Shown here in pieces: positions 61,027-64,000 of a stretch of DNA of 64,000 nucleotides. Source of the stretch: Stentor roeselii (lineage: Eukaryota; Ciliophora; Heterotrichea; Heterotrichida; Stentoridae); contig RSEH01000087.1 of assembly GCA_006503475.1 (NCBI GenBank), forward strand, positions 1 through 64,000, in the 5' to 3' direction. The notes under the pieces are model-generated. The model was not told the origin of the DNA, did no database searches, and was given only the letters and a program-made list of their open reading frames with translations. Made by a program: the position numbers and the translations under genes. The number at the start of each line of letters is the position of its first letter. Within the stretch, counting starts at the first letter, position 1.

Positions 61027-64000
61027 ATGGACTCAACATCCAAGAAAAAAATCGCTCGAGTCTTAGAACTGATGAGATCTCACAACTCAAACCCTGTAAG
61101 AGTCTCTGAACTTACCCGGGAAATCAGTTCTTTCCTGGTCTTCACCTTGCCAAAGCCAATGCGCGTGGAAGACTCAGACATTTTATTTGAGTTCCTTGAA
61201 AACTTCATCGAATCTGCCCCTTTGGACTTTCTGATACCAATCAGTCCTTATTTCAGTCATGGACTCAACAGACACAAGCCAATCATTTTAAAGTTTTACA
61301 AAAAGTTTTATTTTTCTAATCATCGGATTCTTAGCACTGCTGCCTTGCCTCTGGTCTTCAGTTCTTTAAAAGCGGTTTCAGAGTCAAATGACATTTCAGC
61401 TCAAGTCACTGAAATGATTGACAGGGCTTCGAGAACAGTCAACATTCATGACCGTGTCTGGAAAATCGTTCTTTTGTCGCCCAAAGCGAGACTTCCTGCT
61501 CTTAACTATTTGATGTATCGACTCGTTGTTGATAATAAAACCAAAGCTCTTCATGCTCTGGTCGTCTCTTTGCAAGACCCAGCGATTCCTATTCGAAAAG
61601 CTGCTCTTGTGCTTATTAAAAGGATTTTTTCGTTTGTGAGTCCGGAGGTTGAAAGTTCTATTAAAAAATATCTGCTGGTTCAGGTTTTTCAGGTTTTTAG
61701 GGAAAATGATAGGAATTTAATTGCCAGGGCGATTGAATGGGTTCAGGATGGGTCTTGTCTTAGTCAGACGGGGATTGAAATTGTTGTCAGTGCTTTTATT
61801 GAGTTTAGTGCGAAGGGAAAACAAGATGATTTGGTTTCGATTCTTAAGAATTTTCTTGCGGAACTTATGGATTATAAAGAGATTTTAAAGAGAATTTTAA
61901 TGAATTTGTCTGTCAATTTTTTAACTCAGGAAGGGAGTTTGCCTGATTTTCTTCATAACTTGATCCTTTCGAATAAAGATGTATTTTGGGATGAATATAA
62001 AAGGATTTTTCTTCAAGCTACAAAAAATAACGAGGTTGATACAATTTTAGTTGAAATTGGAGAACAGCTGTTTTTAATGAGTCGAGAGCAGATCGTTATT
62101 GAGTTTATGGTTTTAACACTTTTGCAACACATTAAACAGAACCCTGAAAAATTCTTGAAATTTTGCATTCATCTTCTGGACAACATAAAGAAAACTGACA
62201 TTCATCTTTACGAAGTAGAAAATTTTGCTTATAATTCCAAAGTGGACTGGAAACTAAAAGTAGAACTTCTGATAAAATTCCACGAAATCTCATTAAACTG
62301 TGAAGAACTAATCAATTCTATCATAGAAGATAACATCGAAACTGAAGAAGACAAAATAAAATCAATAGAATTTTACTTAAACTGCAATCCTCAGAAGATA
62401 ACCAAAGACGACATTACCTTCGTATTCGAATTTTCAATCGCTACTCACGAAACCGCTTTAATCTCAGCTATATTAAAAAAAATCCCAAACAAAACCACAA
62501 AAGAACTAAAAATTCTTGTCGCTACTGAAAGTGACTTCGCCCTGGAATGTCTTCTTTTCTTGAATTCTCTCGGAATACGTTATAAGTCCGGCCTTCTTCA
62601 CGAAATTTCAAAACTTTTCGAAGATGAAGACTATTTTACCCGATTTTTATCAATAAAATGGTTGACTTTGACAATCCATCAAAAAATCGACATTTTTTCA
62701 GAACTTGCGAAAGATCTCGAGTCAGGAGATCGAAAATCAGGAAAAAAGTACCCGAAAGTCCTGGAAACATTGAAAAAATTCATAAAGTCAGGAGGTTGGC
62801 CAATGATTCAGTTGATGATAGACCAGACCCAATCGCGTATTCCTGTAAAAGTCGAGCAGCTTATATTGAAGCCTCCAAATAACAGTCTTCAAATAAGGAT
62901 CTTGGCTTGTGAACTGTCCTCAGAAATCATTTTAAACAGCAACTCTTTATTTTCAACTAGTCTTGTAGATGCAGGTTTAGAAGTACTTTTAATGGCGATA
63001 GACCAACAAGAAGTGACCCTTCAGCTGGTAATGATCGGCTTCTTCGACAGCCTTCTGGCAACTCTCACTCTAGAAGCGGAAAACGAGATAAAAAGCAAAG
63101 GTCTTGTTTACATCCTAGACCCTCTTACTAAAATCCTCATGTCTTCTAACCTTTTGGTCAGAAATGCTTGGCTTGACTTCGTCAAGCGTTTAGTTCCTTT
63201 TCTTCTGAAATACTTAGACAGCAGTACATCTTTAAACTACATAAACAGCATTCTTCGTACTTTTTTCTCTCTTCTTTCTAAATCCCCTGACATGCGAATC
63301 TTGATATCTCTTCAAGACCTGACAAGAAAATTGATAGACATGACTGACAGCTTTGATTTATCAAAAACAGGAAAAAAACTTCTTTATTTTTTTCTTCAAA
63401 AGTTCATCGATTTAACAGGGTCGAAAAACGAGGAACAAATCATTTCAAAACAAATTCTTCGAGATATTTTTTCAAGTAATCCTCAAAAGTTCATTAAAAA
63501 AATCATTTCGTTGTGGGTTGAGGACTGCATGTACAGCACTGAAAACTCGGATATTCTTGAAAGGTATGTCGAAATCACGCAAGAGTTTGAACTTGACTTG
63601 TTTGAAATCTTTAAGAAGGTTAAAACGATTTTATGTAAAAATTTCGAGGTTAATTTGGAAAATGATCAAAAAGTTCTAACTGTTTCTTGTGCACTTACGA
63701 AGTTTCAGGAAAGACTGAAAACTAATAATGTGAGGATTTGGACTGAAGCGATTTTTGTGTATGAAAGGATTATTTCTATTAAGTTACCAGAAATTTGCTT
63801 TTTGGTTAGCTATTCTTTTGTCTTGCTTAAAGAGCAGGTTAGCTGGAAGAGCGTGACGAACGAGGAACAAATAGCTTTAGCTGGTATTGTGAAGACCTGC
63901 ATGCAGACTACTTTAACTAGTTTGAACTGTTCTTTAAATGCTTTCAAATTGCCTTATCCACTATTGAAGACCAACCAAAGAGTGCAAGTTTCTACCTTGT
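61027..64000 (+). CDS. DOP1 (Dopey) family protein, 5' part
   Basis: Open from the ATG at 61027 to the window edge, 991 complete codons, so the 3' end is missing. The N-terminal 180 residues match the Dopey N-terminal domain: LDFLIPISPYFSHGLNRHKP, LKFYKKFYFSNHRI, VTEMIDRASRTVNI and VWKIVLLSPKARLPALNYLM parallel the human DOPEY stretches around YEKYFLPL and VLTSPAVRLPG. The remainder is helical, HEAT-like. In yeast and animals DOP1 works with MON2 and a P4-type flippase at the trans-Golgi and endosomes, and binds kinesin-1 in mammals. The family match is by pattern, with no database search. Confidence 0.85.
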   Translation, partial: MDSTSKKKIARVLELMRSHNSNPVRVSELTREISSFLVFTLPKPMRVEDSDILFEFLENFIESAPLDFLIPISPYFSHGLNRHKPIILKFYKKFYFSNHRILSTAALPLVFSSLKAVSESNDISAQVTEMIDRASRTVNIHDRVWKIVLLSPKARLPALNYLMYRLVVDNKTKALHALVVSLQDPAIPIRKAALVLIKRIFSFVSPEVESSIKKYLLVQVFQVFRENDRNLIARAIEWVQDGSCLSQTGIEIVVSAFIEFSAKGKQDDLVSILKNFLAELMDYKEILKRILMNLSVNFLTQEGSLPDFLHNLILSNKDVFWDEYKRIFLQATKNNEVDTILVEIGEQLFLMSREQIVIEFMVLTLLQHIKQNPEKFLKFCIHLLDNIKKTDIHLYEVENFAYNSKVDWKLKVELLIKFHEISLNCEELINSIIEDNIETEEDKIKSIEFYLNCNPQKITKDDITFVFEFSIATHETALISAILKKIPNKTTKELKILVATESDFALECLLFLNSLGIRYKSGLLHEISKLFEDEDYFTRFLSIKWLTLTIHQKIDIFSELAKDLESGDRKSGKKYPKVLETLKKFIKSGGWPMIQLMIDQTQSRIPVKVEQLILKPPNNSLQIRILACELSSEIILNSNSLFSTSLVDAGLEVLLMAIDQQEVTLQLVMIGFFDSLLATLTLEAENEIKSKGLVYILDPLTKILMSSNLLVRNAWLDFVKRLVPFLLKYLDSSTSLNYINSILRTFFSLLSKSPDMRILISLQDLTRKLIDMTDSFDLSKTGKKLLYFFLQKFIDLTGSKNEEQIISKQILRDIFSSNPQKFIKKIISLWVEDCMYSTENSDILERYVEITQEFELDLFEIFKKVKTILCKNFEVNLENDQKVLTVSCALTKFQERLKTNNVRIWTEAIFVYERIISIKLPEICFLVSYSFVLLKEQVSWKSVTNEEQIALAGIVKTCMQTTLTSLNCSLNAFKLPYPLLKTNQRVQVSTL

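Overview
This window reads as macronuclear DNA of a heterotrich ciliate, most likely Stentor or a close relative. Four things in the sequence point that way. (1) Seven of the eight spliceosomal introns I could prove by frame are exactly 15 nt long, and all eight carry an A at intron position 10. (2) TAA, TAG and TGA all end real genes, so the code is standard; the one exception is a TGA that looks like selenocysteine. (3) Genes are packed very tightly on both strands, with start codons of divergent genes as little as 11 bp apart. (4) There is an interstitial run of TGTTAGGG, the complement of the CCCTAACA telomere repeat reported for heterotrichs. The exact species is an inference.

Layout. 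1-2661 (minus) is the 5' part of a large secreted cysteine-rich surface protein that runs off the left edge. 2662-7449 is an unusually gene-poor AT-rich stretch holding one coiled-coil gene and a decayed relative of it. 7450-17703 is dense: a cyclic-nucleotide-gated type K+ channel, a FAM135-type lipase-like protein, a MAP2K-like kinase with an odd 19-nt intron, cytoskeletal coiled-coil proteins, a CorA Mg2+ channel and a MORN/IQ protein. 17834-23254 is a giant Sfi1-repeat scaffold of the kind that binds centrin in contractile fibres. 23281-28299 has a CUE-like protein, an AGC kinase and an M17 leucyl aminopeptidase.

28370-29430 is the most unusual stretch: telomeric repeats, then a cluster of three intact and about three decayed copies of a 66-nt tRNA-like RNA. 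Each intact copy has a 7-bp closing stem, an identical T-arm, a TATA-like box at about -30 and an oligo-T end. Next come a C2 protein and a large RNA-ligase-like protein. 33271-33576 is a 31-nt tandem satellite beside a membrane-anchored aspartic protease. 35006-37110 holds a four-exon gene, a selenoprotein (SelS/SelK type, C-terminus GGUGG) with a well-formed SECIS hairpin just after its stop, and a 14-3-3 protein. 37594-49940 mixes small basic proteins with a PX-START protein, LSm8, an ankyrin-PH-AGC kinase, an RJL-family GTPase, proteasome subunit Rpn13 and a MAP3K-like kinase. 50880-64000 holds prefoldin 6, a putatively prenylated coiled-coil protein, a Pro/Gly-rich zinc-motif protein, a second MORN protein, a kinesin-3 ending in a CaaX box, a myristoylable armadillo protein, ribosomal protein uS9 and the N-terminal part of a DOP1-like protein.

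The dominant themes are signalling kinases, cortical and ciliary cytoskeleton, and lipid-anchored proteins (four MGxxC-type N-termini, two CaaX C-termini). Several genes are invisible to a simple ORF scan because a 15-nt intron or the window edge breaks them; these were rebuilt by hand.
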